A stretch of DNA of 23,703 nucleotides from an uncultured Devosia sp. (GCF_946479885.1 NZ_CAMLHM010000054.1:1-23703); one strand, 5' to 3'. Shown: positions 1-7,606, counted from the stretch's first letter. Notes: a model not told the origin generated them from the sequence alone. Translations and numbers: made by a program.

Positions 1-67
1 CCTTGTTGCCCTTGCGCACGGAAACGATCGTCGTCCCGTGCCACCCGGGGAAATTGCTGTCACTCAT
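1..67 (-). CDS. hslV: HslV, ATP-dependent protease proteolytic subunit (5' end only)
   Basis: Reading the minus strand from the ATG at 67 gives 22 residues, MSDSNFPGWHGTTIVSVRKG and on, before the window ends. This matches the known N-terminus of HslV (ClpQ), including the GWHGTTI segment that places the catalytic threonine near the mature start. HslV is the threonine peptidase of the HslUV heat-shock protease in the cytoplasm, and hslU usually follows it. The gene is divergent from the histidine operon, an arrangement common in Hyphomicrobiales. A GGAG lies about 12 bases before the ATG, which is rather far. A sigma-32-like promoter sits just upstream (97-125). Only the start is visible, so integrity of the rest is unknown. 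Confidence 0.88.
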   Translation of the reverse strand, partial: MSDSNFPGWHGTTIVSVRKGNK

Positions 68-96
68 TTGGGGAGATACTCCGAACTGTTGGATGA

Positions 97-125
97 TATT
101 TAGGAGCGCCAGCCCGGAATGCAAC
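97..125 (-). promoter_or_regulatory. Candidate sigma-32 (heat-shock) promoter of hslV
   Basis: On the minus strand GTTGCA (125-120), a 13-base spacer and CTCCTAAATA (106-97) resemble the sigma-32 pattern CTTGAA-N13/14-CCCCATNT. The -10 part agrees at 8 of 10 bases with the CCCCTATATA in front of dnaK in this window. Transcription would begin near 90, leaving a leader of about 20 bases. The -35 match is only 4 of 6, so this is a moderate call. Confidence 0.45.
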
Positions 126-159
126 AGACGTGCGTAAGCGCCGCTCGGCGCTGCGCCTG

Positions 160-380
160 CGGTTTCGGAGCGCAAGAGCGCCCGTGGGAGCGCAAGAGCG
201 CCCGGCCGGAGGCGCAAGGGCGCCCCGGGGGGTACACGATGTGAAACGGCTTCCGCCCCGGACGGCTTGCGCCGCCTGTTTGGTTAGTTTGAAGAGGCGA
301 AAGCCGCTTCACACGAACTGGTTTTTCCTAGCGCACGCATCGAGCGGCCACCCTTTCGGGGATTGGGAACAGCAAACGAG
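160..380 (-). ncRNA. Candidate structured RNA upstream of hslV
   Basis: No protein is convincing here, but several hairpins pair better on the minus strand. A 17-base-pair stem joins 241-257 with 296-312; its two mismatches are A-C on the plus strand but G-U wobbles on the minus strand. Inside its loop the minus strand has a 6-bp stem closed by a GCAA (GNRA) tetraloop. Further upstream on that strand (around 350-360) CCC-GAAA-GGG forms another GNRA hairpin. Downstream lie three small hairpins (167-227) with UCUU or CCUU loops, two of them with a G-U pair only on the minus strand. I cannot name a family, and no promoter or terminator is clear. Confidence 0.35.
167..227. repeat. Three tandem mini-hairpins with about 20-bp period
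   Basis: The 18-mer GGAGCGCAAGAGCGCCCG occurs at 167-184 and again, identical, at 187-204. A variant (GGAGGCGCAAGGGCGCCCCG) follows at 208-227. Each unit is its own palindrome (GCGC, four-base loop, GCGC). A weaker relative (GCGTAAGCGC) lies at 132-141. They may be part of the candidate RNA described above. Confidence 0.6.
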
Positions 381-572
381 GCGCGTACCCTGCGCTCTCT
401 CCTCGTCGCCACGCCGGCCGGTGGTCAGCATCCACGCAGGTGCCAGGCGACCCCGGCTGCCAGTCTCCCCGCCCGATGCTTCGTCGGCACCGCGTGAGCG
501 GCGGGAATGGAGGCGAGTATGCGCGCGGGGATTGCGGCGGGGATAAGTTTTTTCGCGTAATGGTGCAGTCGT

Positions 573-706
573 CTCCCTCCCCCCTTGCGGGGAGGGATCA
601 AGGGTGGGGGATGTTTGGCCCGGATATCGGGGCTCTTGTCCCCCACCCAGCTCCGCTGCGGCCTGACGGCCTAGCTGCGCTGCCCTCCCCGCAAGGGGGA
701 GGGAGG
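573..706. repeat. Long C-rich inverted repeat upstream of hisB
   Basis: Two arms, CTCCCTCCCCCCTTGCGGGG at the left and CCCTCCCCGCAAGGGGGAGG at the right, are each palindromic and also complementary to one another. They enclose GGGTGGGGGATG...CCCCCACCCAGC, which pairs too. The same architecture recurs at 10628-10757. It resembles RIME/REP-type mosaic elements of Hyphomicrobiales. The rest of 313-572 and 707-785 holds no gene that I can support. Confidence 0.6.
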
Positions 707-785
707 CAAAGGGCACGCAGTTCAACGCAATCTTCACGTCATCGTGCCTATCTGCTAGGGAGCCCCCGTATTCCCGGAGACCGCC

Positions 786-1373
786 ATGCGCAAAGCCACC
801 GTCGCCCGCAAGACCAACGAGACCGAGATCACTGTCTCGGTGAACCTCGACGGCACGGGCGCGCATAGCATGGCCACCGGCATCGGCTTTCTCGACCACA
901 TGCTGGACCAGCTCAGCCGGCATTCGCTGATCGACATGGATGTGACCTGCAAGGGCGACCTGCACATCGATTTCCACCACACGGCGGAAGATGTCGGCAT
1001 CGCTTTGGGCCAGGCCATCTTGCAGGCCCTCGGCGACAAGAAGGGCATCCGCCGCTATGCCTCGGCCGACCTGCCGATGGATGGCACGCTGACCCGCGCG
1101 GCGCTCGATGTTTCGGGCCGCCCGTTCCTGGTGTTCCGGGCCGAATTCTCGCGCGACAAGGTCGGCGAGATGGATACCGAGCTGTTCCGCGAATTCTTCC
1201 AGGCCTTCGCCATGAATGCCGGCATCACGCTCCACATCGAGAACTTCTACACCGACAACAACCACCATCTGGCCGAGTCGATGTTCAAGGCCGTGGCCCG
1301 GGCATTGCGCGAGGCGGTCGAGATCGATCCGCGTGTCGGTGACCGGGTGCCGAGCACCAAGGGTACGCTCTAG
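786..1373 (+). CDS. hisB: Imidazoleglycerol-phosphate dehydratase HisB
   Basis: A 195-residue monofunctional HisB, the usual bacterial length (not fused to histidinol phosphatase). It dehydrates imidazoleglycerol phosphate to imidazoleacetol phosphate, step six of histidine synthesis, in the cytoplasm. The two repeated metal-binding halves are visible: FLDHML then [10 protein letters not shown] in the first, and NNHHLAES in the second, with the histidine clusters and glutamates that bind manganese. The ATG at 786 has GGAG about seven bases upstream. It opens the histidine cluster, though 258 bases with two palindromic repeats separate it from the next gene. High confidence. Confidence 0.97.
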   Translation: MRKATVARKTNETEITVSVNLDGTGAHSMATGIGFLDHMLDQLSRHSLIDMDVTCKGDLHIDFHHTAEDVGIALGQAILQALGDKKGIRRYASADLPMDGTLTRAALDVSGRPFLVFRAEFSRDKVGEMDTELFREFFQAFAMNAGITLHIENFYTDNNHHLAESMFKAVARALREAVEIDPRVGDRVPSTKGTL

Positions 1374-1386
1374 GTTTTCTCAGTAG

Positions 1387-1465
1387 CCTCATGGTGAGCT
1401 TGTCGAACCACGAGGCGTGACGCGACTGTGCCACGACCTCGTCCTTCGACAGGCCCAGGATGAGG
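1387..1465. repeat. Intergenic inverted repeat (CCTCAT...CGAGG type)
   Basis: A 29-base arm at 1387-1415 (begins CCTCATGGTGAGCTTGTCGA) is the imperfect reverse complement of the arm at 1437-1465, with a 21-base centre. It carries the TGGTGAGCTTGTCGAACCA / TCCTTCGACA signature of REP-like elements scattered in alphaproteobacterial genomes. It lies just after the hisB stop. Confidence 0.65.
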
Positions 1466-1540
1466 TCTGTTGAAGGATGGTGGGCCTCGCCCACCCTTCC
1501 ACCGGCGTCAAATTTCATCTAAGTGCAGCCCATCCGCGGT

Positions 1541-1610
1541 GTCACCCCGGCCTTGAGCCGGGGCCCATCCTGCGATCTCAAGATGGATCCCGGCTCAAGG
1601 CCGGGATGAC
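1541..1610. repeat. Intergenic inverted repeat (CCCGGCTCAAGGCCGGG type)
   Basis: The arm GTCACCCCGGCCTTGAGCCG is mirrored by CGGCTCAAGGCCGGGATGAC, ending at 1610, around a short centre. Each arm is itself a near palindrome. This is a typical dispersed extragenic palindrome and lies about 20 bases before the DUF2628 gene. Confidence 0.7.
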
Positions 1611-1631
1611 ATCGAGGTACTGGAGCCAATT

Positions 1632-1979
1632 GTGACCCTCTACGCCATTTTCGATCCCAGACCCGGCAGGCCCGACCTGCCGATGGCCGTGCCGGAGAAA
1701 TTCTCCTGGTTTGCCGCCCTCCTGACGCCAGTTTTCCTTTTGACGCGTGGGCTCTGGCTGGAACTGGTCGCCTGGGTCGCGGCCGTGCTGGCGCTGGTGG
1801 TGCTTTCCGGTTTCATCGGCGACGAAACGGCCGTCCTGCTCTATCTGCTCGCCTCCATCTGGCTCGGCTTTGCCGCCCCCGGCCTGCGCCGCCATGCCCT
1901 GGCTTGGCGCGGCTGGCGCCAGCGCGGCGAGCGCGTCGCCCTCAATGCCGAACTGGCGCAACTGGAGGCTTTGCGATGA
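1632..1979 (+). CDS. DUF2628-family small membrane protein
   Basis: A 115-residue protein beginning at GTG with GGAG six bases upstream. The N-terminus [12 protein letters not shown], the PEKFSWFA segment and hydrophobic stretches (about residues 26-40, 42-60 and 65-80) fit the DUF2628 family, in which small proteins carry two or three membrane helices after a short cytoplasmic start. The C-terminal tail ([20 protein letters not shown]) is basic then helical and probably cytoplasmic. Its function is unknown; it sits between hisB and hisH, as I recall from other Hyphomicrobiales. Its stop overlaps the hisH start (ATGA), so the two are likely translated together. Confidence 0.75.
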   Translation: MTLYAIFDPRPGRPDLPMAVPEKFSWFAALLTPVFLLTRGLWLELVAWVAAVLALVVLSGFIGDETAVLLYLLASIWLGFAAPGLRRHALAWRGWRQRGERVALNAELAQLEALR

Positions 1980-2623
1980 GCCTGGTCACCATCATCGATT
2001 ACGGCGCCGGCAACCTGCACTCGGCTGCCAAGGCCTTCGAGCGCATGGCGACCCCGCTGGGCATCACGGTGGAAGTGACCGCCGACCCGGACCGCGTCCG
2101 CGTCGCCGACCGCATCATGCTGCCGGGCGTGGGCGCCTTTGCCGATTGCAAGGCCGGGCTCGATGCGGTCGCGGGCATGGTGGACATGCTCGAGGAACGC
2201 GTCATCCGTGGTGGCGTGCCGTTCCTGGGCGTCTGCGTCGGCATGCAGCTGATGGCGTCGGAAGGCCGCGAAAAGGTGGTGACACCGGGCCTGGGCTGGA
2301 TCCCCGGCGCGGTCGAGAAGATCAAGCCGTCCGACCCGGCGCTCAAGATTCCGCATATGGGCTGGAACACCATTGCCGTGACCCGGACCCATCCGCTCTT
2401 TGCCGGTATCCCCGATGGTCCGGACGGCCTGCACGCCTATTTTGTGCACTCCTACCACCTGGTCACCGAGAGCCCCGACACGCTGCTGGCCACATCAGAC
2501 TATGGTGGGCAGGTCACCGCCTGTGTCGGCCGCGACAACATGTTCGGCACCCAGTTCCACCCGGAAAAAAGCCAGGCTTTGGGACTGCAACTGATCGAGA
2601 ATTTCCTGAGGTGGACGCCGTGA
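1976..2623 (+). CDS. hisH: Imidazole glycerol phosphate synthase glutaminase subunit HisH
   Basis: A 215-residue class I glutamine amidotransferase. It releases ammonia from glutamine and passes it to HisF, encoded 1.2 kb downstream. The triad is visible: Cys87 in GVCVGMQ, with His195 and Glu197 in QFHPEKS. The oxyanion-strand segment PGVGAF and the N-terminal IIDYGAGNL are typical. The ATG at 1976 is chosen over an in-frame upstream start because it has GGAGG seven bases before it, overlaps the previous stop by four bases and gives the conserved N-terminus. Its own stop overlaps the GTG of hisA. Confidence 0.97.
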   Translation: MSLVTIIDYGAGNLHSAAKAFERMATPLGITVEVTADPDRVRVADRIMLPGVGAFADCKAGLDAVAGMVDMLEERVIRGGVPFLGVCVGMQLMASEGREKVVTPGLGWIPGAVEKIKPSDPALKIPHMGWNTIAVTRTHPLFAGIPDGPDGLHAYFVHSYHLVTESPDTLLATSDYGGQVTACVGRDNMFGTQFHPEKSQALGLQLIENFLRWTP

Positions 2624-3351
2624 TCCTTTTCCCCGCCATCGACCTCAAGGACGGCCAGTGCGTGCGCCTCAAGCTGGGCGACATGGACCAGGCCACCGTG
2701 TTCAACGACGACCCGGCCGCCCAGGCCAAGTCGTTCGAGGACCAGGGCTTTGAATATCTCCATGTCGTCGATCTCAACGGCGCCTTTGCCGGCGAGAGCG
2801 TCAATGGCGCGGCGGTGGAGGCCATTCTCAAGACGGTGAAGTTTCCCGTGCAGCTGGGCGGCGGCATCCGCACGCTGGCCCATATCGAAAGCTGGCTCGA
2901 CCGTGGCCTGAGCCGGGTGATCCTGGGCACGGTTGCGGTGCGCGATCCGGCCTTGGTGCGTGAGGCGGCGCGCAAATGGCCCGGCCAGGTGGCCGTCGGC
3001 ACCGACGCCAAGGGCGGCATGGTGGCGGTGGAAGGCTGGGCCGAGACCTCAGAACTCTCCATCATCGAGCTGGCCAAGCGCTTCGAAGGCGCCGGCGTGG
3101 CCGCCATCATCTATACCGACATCGACCGCGATGGCATTCTCGCCGGCATCAACTGGCCCTCGACGCTGGAGCTGGCGCGCTCCACCTCGATCCCCGTCAT
3201 CGCCTCGGGCGGCCTCGCCTCGATGGATGATATCGAGCGCATGACCCGGCCCGAATACCAGATCCTCGAGGGCGCGATCTCGGGCCGGGCGCTCTATGAC
3301 GGGCGGATTGATTCACGTGAAGCACTGGCGATTCTGAGGGCCGCAGCTTGA
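2620..3351 (+). CDS. hisA: ProFAR isomerase HisA
   Basis: A 243-residue TIM barrel that isomerises ProFAR to PRFAR, the step before HisFH. Catalytic aspartates are Asp8 (FPAIDLKDG) and Asp129 (VGTDAKGG); the phosphate-binding loops QLGGGIR and IASGGL are present. I place the start at the GTG overlapping the hisH stop (GTGA), preceded by GAGGT; this gives the family start [10 protein letters not shown] longer frame upstream is only the shadow of hisH. The last codons include a TTCACGTGAA palindrome (see 3309-3324). The stop touches the following small membrane gene (TGATG). Confidence 0.97.
   Translation: MILFPAIDLKDGQCVRLKLGDMDQATVFNDDPAAQAKSFEDQGFEYLHVVDLNGAFAGESVNGAAVEAILKTVKFPVQLGGGIRTLAHIESWLDRGLSRVILGTVAVRDPALVREAARKWPGQVAVGTDAKGGMVAVEGWAETSELSIIELAKRFEGAGVAAIIYTDIDRDGILAGINWPSTLELARSTSIPVIASGGLASMDDIERMTRPEYQILEGAISGRALYDGRIDSREALAILRAAA
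3309..3324. other. parS-like palindrome inside the end of hisA
   Basis: TGATTCACGTGAAGCA matches the bacterial parS consensus TGTTTCACGTGAAACA at 14 of 16 positions. It encodes IDSREA near the HisA C-terminus. It shares the exact core TTCACGTGAA with two intergenic sites in this window. ParB binding is inference. Confidence 0.45.
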
Positions 3352-3644
3352 TGGAAGAGGGCCAGTCAACTTCGAGACGGGTCAGGTATGGAGCTTGGAC
3401 GGTTTCGATACTTGCCGTGTTGGCGCTGGTAGCTGGCCTCGCCCCTGAATTCCTGAGGTTTTACGTTTGTCCGGGTTGGGATCTGAAAAGCAATCCCGCC
3501 TGCTCACTAGGAGGCGTGGACGTAGGTTCGCTGATGAGTTTGGGCTCGCTCAGCTTCATGCTGCTCATTGCCGGTGTTATCTTTGTGGCCCCTGTCGTGC
3601 TTCTGGCCATGGTGATTTTCTCATTCGTGCGGGACAAAAAATGA
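3351..3644 (+). CDS. Small two-helix membrane protein of unknown function
   Basis: A 97-residue protein that I do not recognise. It has a charged N-terminus, a hydrophobic helix (about residues 14-34), a short loop with two cysteines ([14 protein letters not shown]) that would be periplasmic and could form a disulfide, and a second helix (about residues 60-90) ending in a basic tail RDKK. The ATG overlaps the hisA stop by one base (TGATG); a TTG just before it is the alternative. By hand count the G+C is about 55 percent, clearly below the his genes around it. It is inserted into an operon whose order is normally hisA-hisF, so it may be a lineage-specific acquisition. Confidence 0.7.
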   Translation: MEEGQSTSRRVRYGAWTVSILAVLALVAGLAPEFLRFYVCPGWDLKSNPACSLGGVDVGSLMSLGSLSFMLLIAGVIFVAPVVLLAMVIFSFVRDKK

Positions 3645-3871
3645 AAGCGACGCCGCGCCATGTGATGATTCAGCGCGTCAACTGGTGGTGGTATCTCGTC
3701 CCCATCGTTCCCATCTTGGCAGTCGGTTACGCCGCGCTGGTCAACGCCCTGCCCAGTTGGGCACTGCTCGTGGCTGTCTTCGCCTTTTTCATGTGGCTGA
3801 TGTCGCTGGTCTTCACCCTGTTCCGCACGGTGATGCAGCGGTTCAAGTCGAACAAGGAACCTCGTCAATGA
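3641..3871 (+). CDS. Small two-helix membrane protein of unknown function
   Basis: A 76-residue protein: basic N-terminus ([12 protein letters not shown]), then [19 protein letters not shown] and a second hydrophobic stretch ([20 protein letters not shown]), then a basic tail (QRFKSNKEP). This predicts two membrane helices with both ends in the cytoplasm. The start ATG overlaps the previous stop (ATGA), and its own stop overlaps the hisF ATG in the same way, so it is tightly coupled to the his operon. An in-frame upstream extension is rejected because it lies inside the preceding gene. No family is recognised. I see no histidine-pathway motif. Confidence 0.7.
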   Translation: MKATPRHVMIQRVNWWWYLVPIVPILAVGYAALVNALPSWALLVAVFAFFMWLMSLVFTLFRTVMQRFKSNKEPRQ

Positions 3872-4665
3872 CGCTCAAGACCCGTCTCATTCCCTGCCTC
3901 GACGTGATGGGCGGCCGCGTGGTCAAGGGCGTCAACTTCGTCGACCTGCGCGATGCCGGCGATCCGGTTGAGGCCGCCATGGCCTATGACGCGGCGGGCG
4001 CGGACGAGTTGACCTTTCTCGACATCACCGCCAGCCATGAGGGCCGCGACACCATTTTCGACGTGGTGGCGCGCACCGCCGAGCACTGCTTCATGCCGGT
4101 GACCGTCGGCGGCGGCGTGCGGAGTATCGAGGATATCCGCAAGCTGCTGCTGGCCGGCGCCGACAAGGTGGCGATCAATTCGGCGGCGGTGAACGACCCC
4201 GATTTCATTTCGCGCGCTGCCGACAAGTTCGGCAATCAATGCATCGTCGTCTCGGTCGATGCCAAGCAGCGGCTGAGCGAGCGGGTCGGTGGCGATAACC
4301 GCAGCGAGTGGGAAATCTTCACCCATGGCGGTCGCAAGCCGACGGGCCTCGATGCGGTGGAATTTGCCATGCGCATGGTCGAGCGCGGCGCCGGCGAGCT
4401 GCTGGTGACGTCGATGGATCGCGATGGCACCAAATCGGGCTTCGACCTGGCTCTGACGCGCACCATCGCTGATGCGGTGGAAGTGCCGGTCATCGCCTCG
4501 GGCGGTGTCGGCTCGCTGCAGGACCTGGTCGACGGCGTGACCGAGGGCCATGCCAGCGCCGTGCTTGCCGCCTCGATCTTCCACTTCGGCACCTTCACCA
4601 TCCCCCAGGCCAAGCAGTATATGCGCGACCATGGCGTGGCCGTGCGGATGGACCGGGTGGCTTAA
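3868..4665 (+). CDS. hisF: Imidazole glycerol phosphate synthase cyclase subunit HisF
   Basis: A 265-residue TIM barrel that uses ammonia from HisH to turn PRFAR into imidazoleglycerol phosphate and AICAR (which feeds purine synthesis). Catalytic aspartates are Asp12 (IPCLDV) and Asp131 (VSVDAK); TVGGGVRS and IASGGVGS are the phosphate-binding loops. The barrel also shows the DITAS and TSMDRDGT motifs. The length is slightly above the usual 255-260. The ATG at 3868 has AAGGA about nine bases upstream and overlaps the previous stop by four bases. Confidence 0.97.
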   Translation: MTLKTRLIPCLDVMGGRVVKGVNFVDLRDAGDPVEAAMAYDAAGADELTFLDITASHEGRDTIFDVVARTAEHCFMPVTVGGGVRSIEDIRKLLLAGADKVAINSAAVNDPDFISRAADKFGNQCIVVSVDAKQRLSERVGGDNRSEWEIFTHGGRKPTGLDAVEFAMRMVERGAGELLVTSMDRDGTKSGFDLALTRTIADAVEVPVIASGGVGSLQDLVDGVTEGHASAVLAASIFHFGTFTIPQAKQYMRDHGVAVRMDRVA

Positions 4666-4698
4666 GTAGGATTGGCAAACACGGCCGTTTCACCACAG

Positions 4699-4780
4699 GG
4701 TCATCCCCGCGAAAGCGGGCACCTCTGTTTTCTGCCCTGGACGTGGTAACGGAGGTTCCCGCTTTCGCGGGAATGACACC
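4699..4780. repeat. Inverted repeat between hisF and hisE (CCGCGAAAGCGGG type)
   Basis: GGTCATCCCCGCGAAAGCGG on the left is mirrored by CCCGCTTTCGCGGGAATGAC on the right, with an inner ACCTC/GAGGT match, around a 25-base centre. It is a widespread dispersed extragenic palindrome. Because it lies inside an operon it would fold in the mRNA and could affect stability of the hisF or hisE segment. Confidence 0.75.
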
Positions 4781-4803
4781 GTGCAAGAGTTGAGCTGCCG
4801 AGC

Positions 4804-5127
4804 ATGCCTATGACCCTCGACGACCTCGAAGCCCGCATCGCCGCCCGCGCCGCCGCTTCGCTCGATGAAAGCTACACGGCAAAGCTCATCGCCCGCGGCA
4901 TGGAAAAATGCGCGCAGAAGCTGGGCGAGGAAGCCACTGAAGCGGTGATCGCGGCGGTGACCGGCAACCGGGCCGAACTGGTCAAGGAAAGCGCCGATGT
5001 GCTGTTTCACCTGCTGGTGGTGCTGAAGGCAGCCGGCGTTCCGCTGGCCGAGGTGATGGCCGAACTCGACGCCCGCACGGCCCAGTCGGGCCTCGCCGAA
5101 AAGGCGTCGCGGACGGGGCAGCAGTGA
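4804..5127 (+). CDS. hisE: Phosphoribosyl-ATP pyrophosphatase HisE
   Basis: A 107-residue all-helical protein of the MazG-like superfamily. It removes pyrophosphate from phosphoribosyl-ATP, step two of histidine synthesis. The metal-binding glutamates and aspartate are in [11 protein letters not shown] and [11 protein letters not shown]. It is the monofunctional form; hisI is not in this window. The first ATG is used; a second ATG two codons on is possible, and no strong ribosome site decides. Its stop overlaps the coaA start. It is separated from hisF by 138 bases filled mostly by a palindromic repeat. Confidence 0.95.
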   Translation: MPMTLDDLEARIAARAAASLDESYTAKLIARGMEKCAQKLGEEATEAVIAAVTGNRAELVKESADVLFHLLVVLKAAGVPLAEVMAELDARTAQSGLAEKASRTGQQ

Positions 5128-6077
5128 TGGCCAAGCGTCCACCGGTGCTGGCGCCCTATCACCGCTTCACCAAGGCGCAGTGGAGCGCCCTGCGCGCCGA
5201 CGAGCCGATGACGCTGACGCGCGAGGACATCTCGCGGCTGCGCACGCTCAGCGACCCGATCTCGCTCGAGGAGGCCGAAGAGGTCTACCTGCCGCTGACG
5301 CGCCTTTTGAGCTTTTATGTCGAGGCGGTGCAGGGCCTGCACAATGTGTCGACCCGTTTCCTCGAAACGCCCGACCAGAAGGTGCCCTTCATCATCGGCG
5401 TCGCCGGCTCGGTGGCGGTCGGTAAGTCGACCACCGCCCGTATCCTCCAGGCGCTGTTGCAGCGCTGGCCCAGTAGCCCCAAGGTCGATCTGGTGACCAC
5501 CGACGGCTTTCTCCACCCCAACAAGGTGCTGGCCGAGCGCGGCATCATGGAGCGCAAGGGTTTCCCCGAAAGCTACGACCGCACCCGCTTCGTGCAGTTT
5601 CTCTCCGATATCAAATCGGGCAAGGGCAATGTGCAGGCCCCGGTTTATTCGCACCTGGTCTATGACGTGGTGCCCGGGGGTGAAGTCACCATCGACCGGC
5701 CGGACATCCTCATCGTGGAGGGGCTCAACATCCTCCAGCCGGGCGAGCTGCCCAAGGATGGCAAGCCGATCCTGTTTGCCTCCGACTTCATCGACTTCTC
5801 GGTCTATATCGACGCCGACAATGATGATCTCGAAGCCTGGTTCATGGAGCGCTTCTTCCGCCTGCGCGAAACCGCGTTCAAGGACCCGACCTCGTTCTTC
5901 CGCCGCTTCGCCGAGATGAGCGAGGCCGAGGCCGGCGAATTCGGCCGCATGGTCTGGCGCACCATCAACCTGCCCAACCTGACCGAAAACGTGCTCCCCA
6001 CCCGCGGTCGCGCCGACCTGGTGCTCAAGAAGGGCAAGAGCCATCTGATCGAGACGGTGCAGCTAAGAAGGGTGTGA
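5127..6077 (+). CDS. coaA: Type I pantothenate kinase CoaA
   Basis: A 316-residue P-loop kinase that phosphorylates pantothenate, the first and usually controlling step of coenzyme A synthesis. The Walker A motif [12 protein letters not shown] is at residues 91-102. Other CoaA signatures are [21 protein letters not shown] and VEGLNIL. The ATG overlaps the hisE stop by one base (TGATG); a GTG three bases earlier is less likely. It ends the histidine operon, an association long known in Hyphomicrobiales. The stop is followed at once by palindromic repeats that may stabilise or end the transcript. Confidence 0.97.
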   Translation: MAKRPPVLAPYHRFTKAQWSALRADEPMTLTREDISRLRTLSDPISLEEAEEVYLPLTRLLSFYVEAVQGLHNVSTRFLETPDQKVPFIIGVAGSVAVGKSTTARILQALLQRWPSSPKVDLVTTDGFLHPNKVLAERGIMERKGFPESYDRTRFVQFLSDIKSGKGNVQAPVYSHLVYDVVPGGEVTIDRPDILIVEGLNILQPGELPKDGKPILFASDFIDFSVYIDADNDDLEAWFMERFFRLRETAFKDPTSFFRRFAEMSEAEAGEFGRMVWRTINLPNLTENVLPTRGRADLVLKKGKSHLIETVQLRRV

Positions 6078-6082
6078 GCACT

Positions 6083-6286
6083 ACCCTCTCCCCTTGAGGG
6101 AGAGGGACGACCTGACGCGTTCAGCGGAAGGTCAGGGTGAGGGGTGCTGCGGCGCGCCCGTGCCAGACATCAAGAAAGAGACCCCTCATCCGCCCTTCGG
6201 GCACCTTCTCCCTCAAGGGGAGAAGGTAAGGCCCCCTCACCTGCCGCTTGGCGTCGACCTCTCCCCGCAAGAGGGAGGGTGTCGAC
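6083..6286. repeat. Composite RIME-like repeat block after coaA
   Basis: Three palindromic modules sit side by side: CCCTCTCCCCTTGAGGGAGA at 6084-6103; a 45-base module at 6182-6226 (CCCCTCATCCGCCCTTCGGG onward, ending CAAGGGGAGAAGG); and CCTCTCCCCGCAAGAGGGAG near 6258-6277, flanked by direct GTCGAC copies (6253-6258 and 6281-6286). The 45-base module is repeated exactly at 16307-16351. This matches the Rhizobium-type intergenic mosaic element pattern. Confidence 0.75.
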
Positions 6287-6306
6287 TGCAAACCCAGCGA
6301 TGACGC

Positions 6307-6657
6307 TCAATACGTCCCCGGCTGGGGTTGGCTGAAGACGATCTGGTTGCCGTCGGTATCGCGGAACTTGGCGGTCTTGAAGAAGCCACCCATCGCCTTG
6401 GACACGGGCTTGAGACCCTGGAGCGCCAGCCGGCCCAGTTCTTCGCCGAGATCGTCGACGACCAGCGTCAGCGTCGATGCCCCGGCCCGGTCGGCATCGG
6501 TATGCACCTGCACCCAGGCGCCGCCTGGCAGCTTCCATTCGGCCTGGTCGTTCATCGGCCGCGCATCGGCGGGCCGGCCGAACAGCCGTTCGTAGAAATC
6601 GAGGGCTTCGGCAATGTCCTCCACCGCGATACCGGCCAGCGCGTTGGTGATGGTCAA
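6307..6657 (-). CDS. VOC-superfamily (glyoxalase/bleomycin-resistance fold) protein
   Basis: A 116-residue single VOC domain. The N-terminus has the usual strand and helix (ITNALAGIAVEDIAEALDFYERLFG), and the C-terminus has FRDTDGNQIVFSQP, which matches the closing strand carrying the metal-binding position. The start is TTG, supported by AAGGA eight bases upstream; no ATG or GTG fits better. Members of this fold are lyases, dioxygenases or binding proteins, and the substrate cannot be told from sequence. It is transcribed away from dapB across 118 bases and ends just after the repeat block. Confidence 0.85.
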   Translation of the reverse strand: MTITNALAGIAVEDIAEALDFYERLFGRPADARPMNDQAEWKLPGGAWVQVHTDADRAGASTLTLVVDDLGEELGRLALQGLKPVSKAMGGFFKTAKFRDTDGNQIVFSQPQPGTY

Positions 6658-6721
6658 ATCAGCGTCCTTGGTTTTGCTCCAAGCTCAACTCTAGCATGGT
6701 GACCACAATGGGGCACCGCTG

Positions 6722-6750
6722 TTGGCGTTTTGCCAAGGCGCTGCTATAGG
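6722..6750 (+). promoter_or_regulatory. Candidate housekeeping promoter of dapB
   Basis: TTGGCG (6722-6727), a 17-base spacer and TATAGG (6745-6750) resemble a sigma-70 promoter. Transcription would start near 6757, about 20 bases before the dapB ATG. No operator is evident. Confidence 0.45.
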
Positions 6751-6775
6751 CGAAGCCGAATTGGTGGAGAGCGGC

Positions 6776-7606
6776 ATGACGGAAATCAAGGTCGTGGTGG
6801 CGGGCGCCGGCGGGCGCATGGGCGCGGCCAATATCCGTGCCGTCGCCGCGCTGGGCGGGCTTGAGCTGCATGGCGCGGTGGCGCGCCTCCACGGCGCCGT
6901 CGACCGCCCCGGCACGCCCGCCATCGGCCAGGATGCCGGGCTCTATGCCGGCATCGGCGCCTTGGGTGTCATCATCACCGACGACATCGACGCGGCTCTG
7001 GTGGGCGCCGATGCCATCATCGACTTTACCGCGCCGCAAGCCAGCGTTGCCTTGGCCGGCAAGGCCGCCGAGCGTGGCCTCATCCATGTCATCGGCACGA
7101 CCGGCTGTTCGGAGGCCGACGACGCCGCCATCGCCCAGGCGGCGAACAATGGCGCGCGTATCGTCAAGTCGGGCAACTTCTCGCTCGGCGTCAACGTGCT
7201 GGCGAGCCTGGTGCGCAAGGCTGCGTCCATGCTTGATGGTTACGACATCGAAATTCTCGAAATGCACCACAACAAGAAGGTCGACGCGCCCTCGGGTACG
7301 GCCTTGCTGCTCGGCGAAGCGGCGGCCAAAGGTCGCGACATTGCGCTCAGGGAGCATTCCGTGCGTGTCCGCGACGGCCATACCGGCCCGCGCGAGGCTG
7401 GGACGATTGGCTTTGCCACCCTGCGCGGCGGCACCGTGGTCGGCGATCACTCGGTGATCCTGGCCGGTCCCGCCGAGCGCATCGAACTCAATCACCGCGC
7501 CGAGGACCGCTCCATGTTTGCCGGCGGCGCCGCCCGCGCCGCGCTCTGGGCGGCCAGCCAGCCGGCGGGCCTTTACTCCATGGCCGACGTGCTCGGCCTC
7601 GACTGA
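6776..7606 (+). CDS. dapB: 4-hydroxy-tetrahydrodipicolinate reductase DapB
   Basis: A 276-residue cytoplasmic enzyme that reduces HTPA to tetrahydrodipicolinate with NAD(P)H, on the route to diaminopimelate (cell wall) and lysine. The Rossmann nucleotide-binding motif [11 protein letters not shown] is at residues 6-16. The active-site segment [15 protein letters not shown], with His164/His165 and Lys168, is intact. The ATG at 6776 is chosen over an in-frame upstream start because GGAG lies seven bases before it and the upstream extension covers the likely promoter. It runs in the same direction as gpmA, 62 bases downstream. Confidence 0.96.
   Translation: MTEIKVVVAGAGGRMGAANIRAVAALGGLELHGAVARLHGAVDRPGTPAIGQDAGLYAGIGALGVIITDDIDAALVGADAIIDFTAPQASVALAGKAAERGLIHVIGTTGCSEADDAAIAQAANNGARIVKSGNFSLGVNVLASLVRKAASMLDGYDIEILEMHHNKKVDAPSGTALLLGEAAAKGRDIALREHSVRVRDGHTGPREAGTIGFATLRGGTVVGDHSVILAGPAERIELNHRAEDRSMFAGGAARAALWAASQPAGLYSMADVLGLD

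Noticed and set aside
130..546. 138-residue plus-strand frame in the hslV-hisB gap
   Set aside because: It is Arg/Pro/Ala-rich and translates the hairpin repeats; no start signal or recognisable domain.
309..1268. 319-residue open frame antisense to hisB
   Set aside because: It is the shadow of hisB in high-GC DNA and runs on through the C-rich repeat; no family motifs and no ribosome site.
1747..2619. Apparent long N-terminal extension of HisA
   Set aside because: It is the shadow of the DUF2628 and hisH genes in another frame. HisA starts at the GTG overlapping the hisH stop.
3685..3867. Apparent 61-residue extension of HisF
   Set aside because: It overlaps the small membrane gene in another frame; HisF homology begins at 3868.
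2620..4665. Search for tRNA, rRNA or riboswitch features in the his operon
   Set aside because: No cloverleaf, T-box or his leader peptide with a histidine run was seen.
4699..4780. Possible CRISPR repeat pair
   Set aside because: The two arms are inverted, not direct, and there is a single pair; it is a known type of dispersed palindrome.
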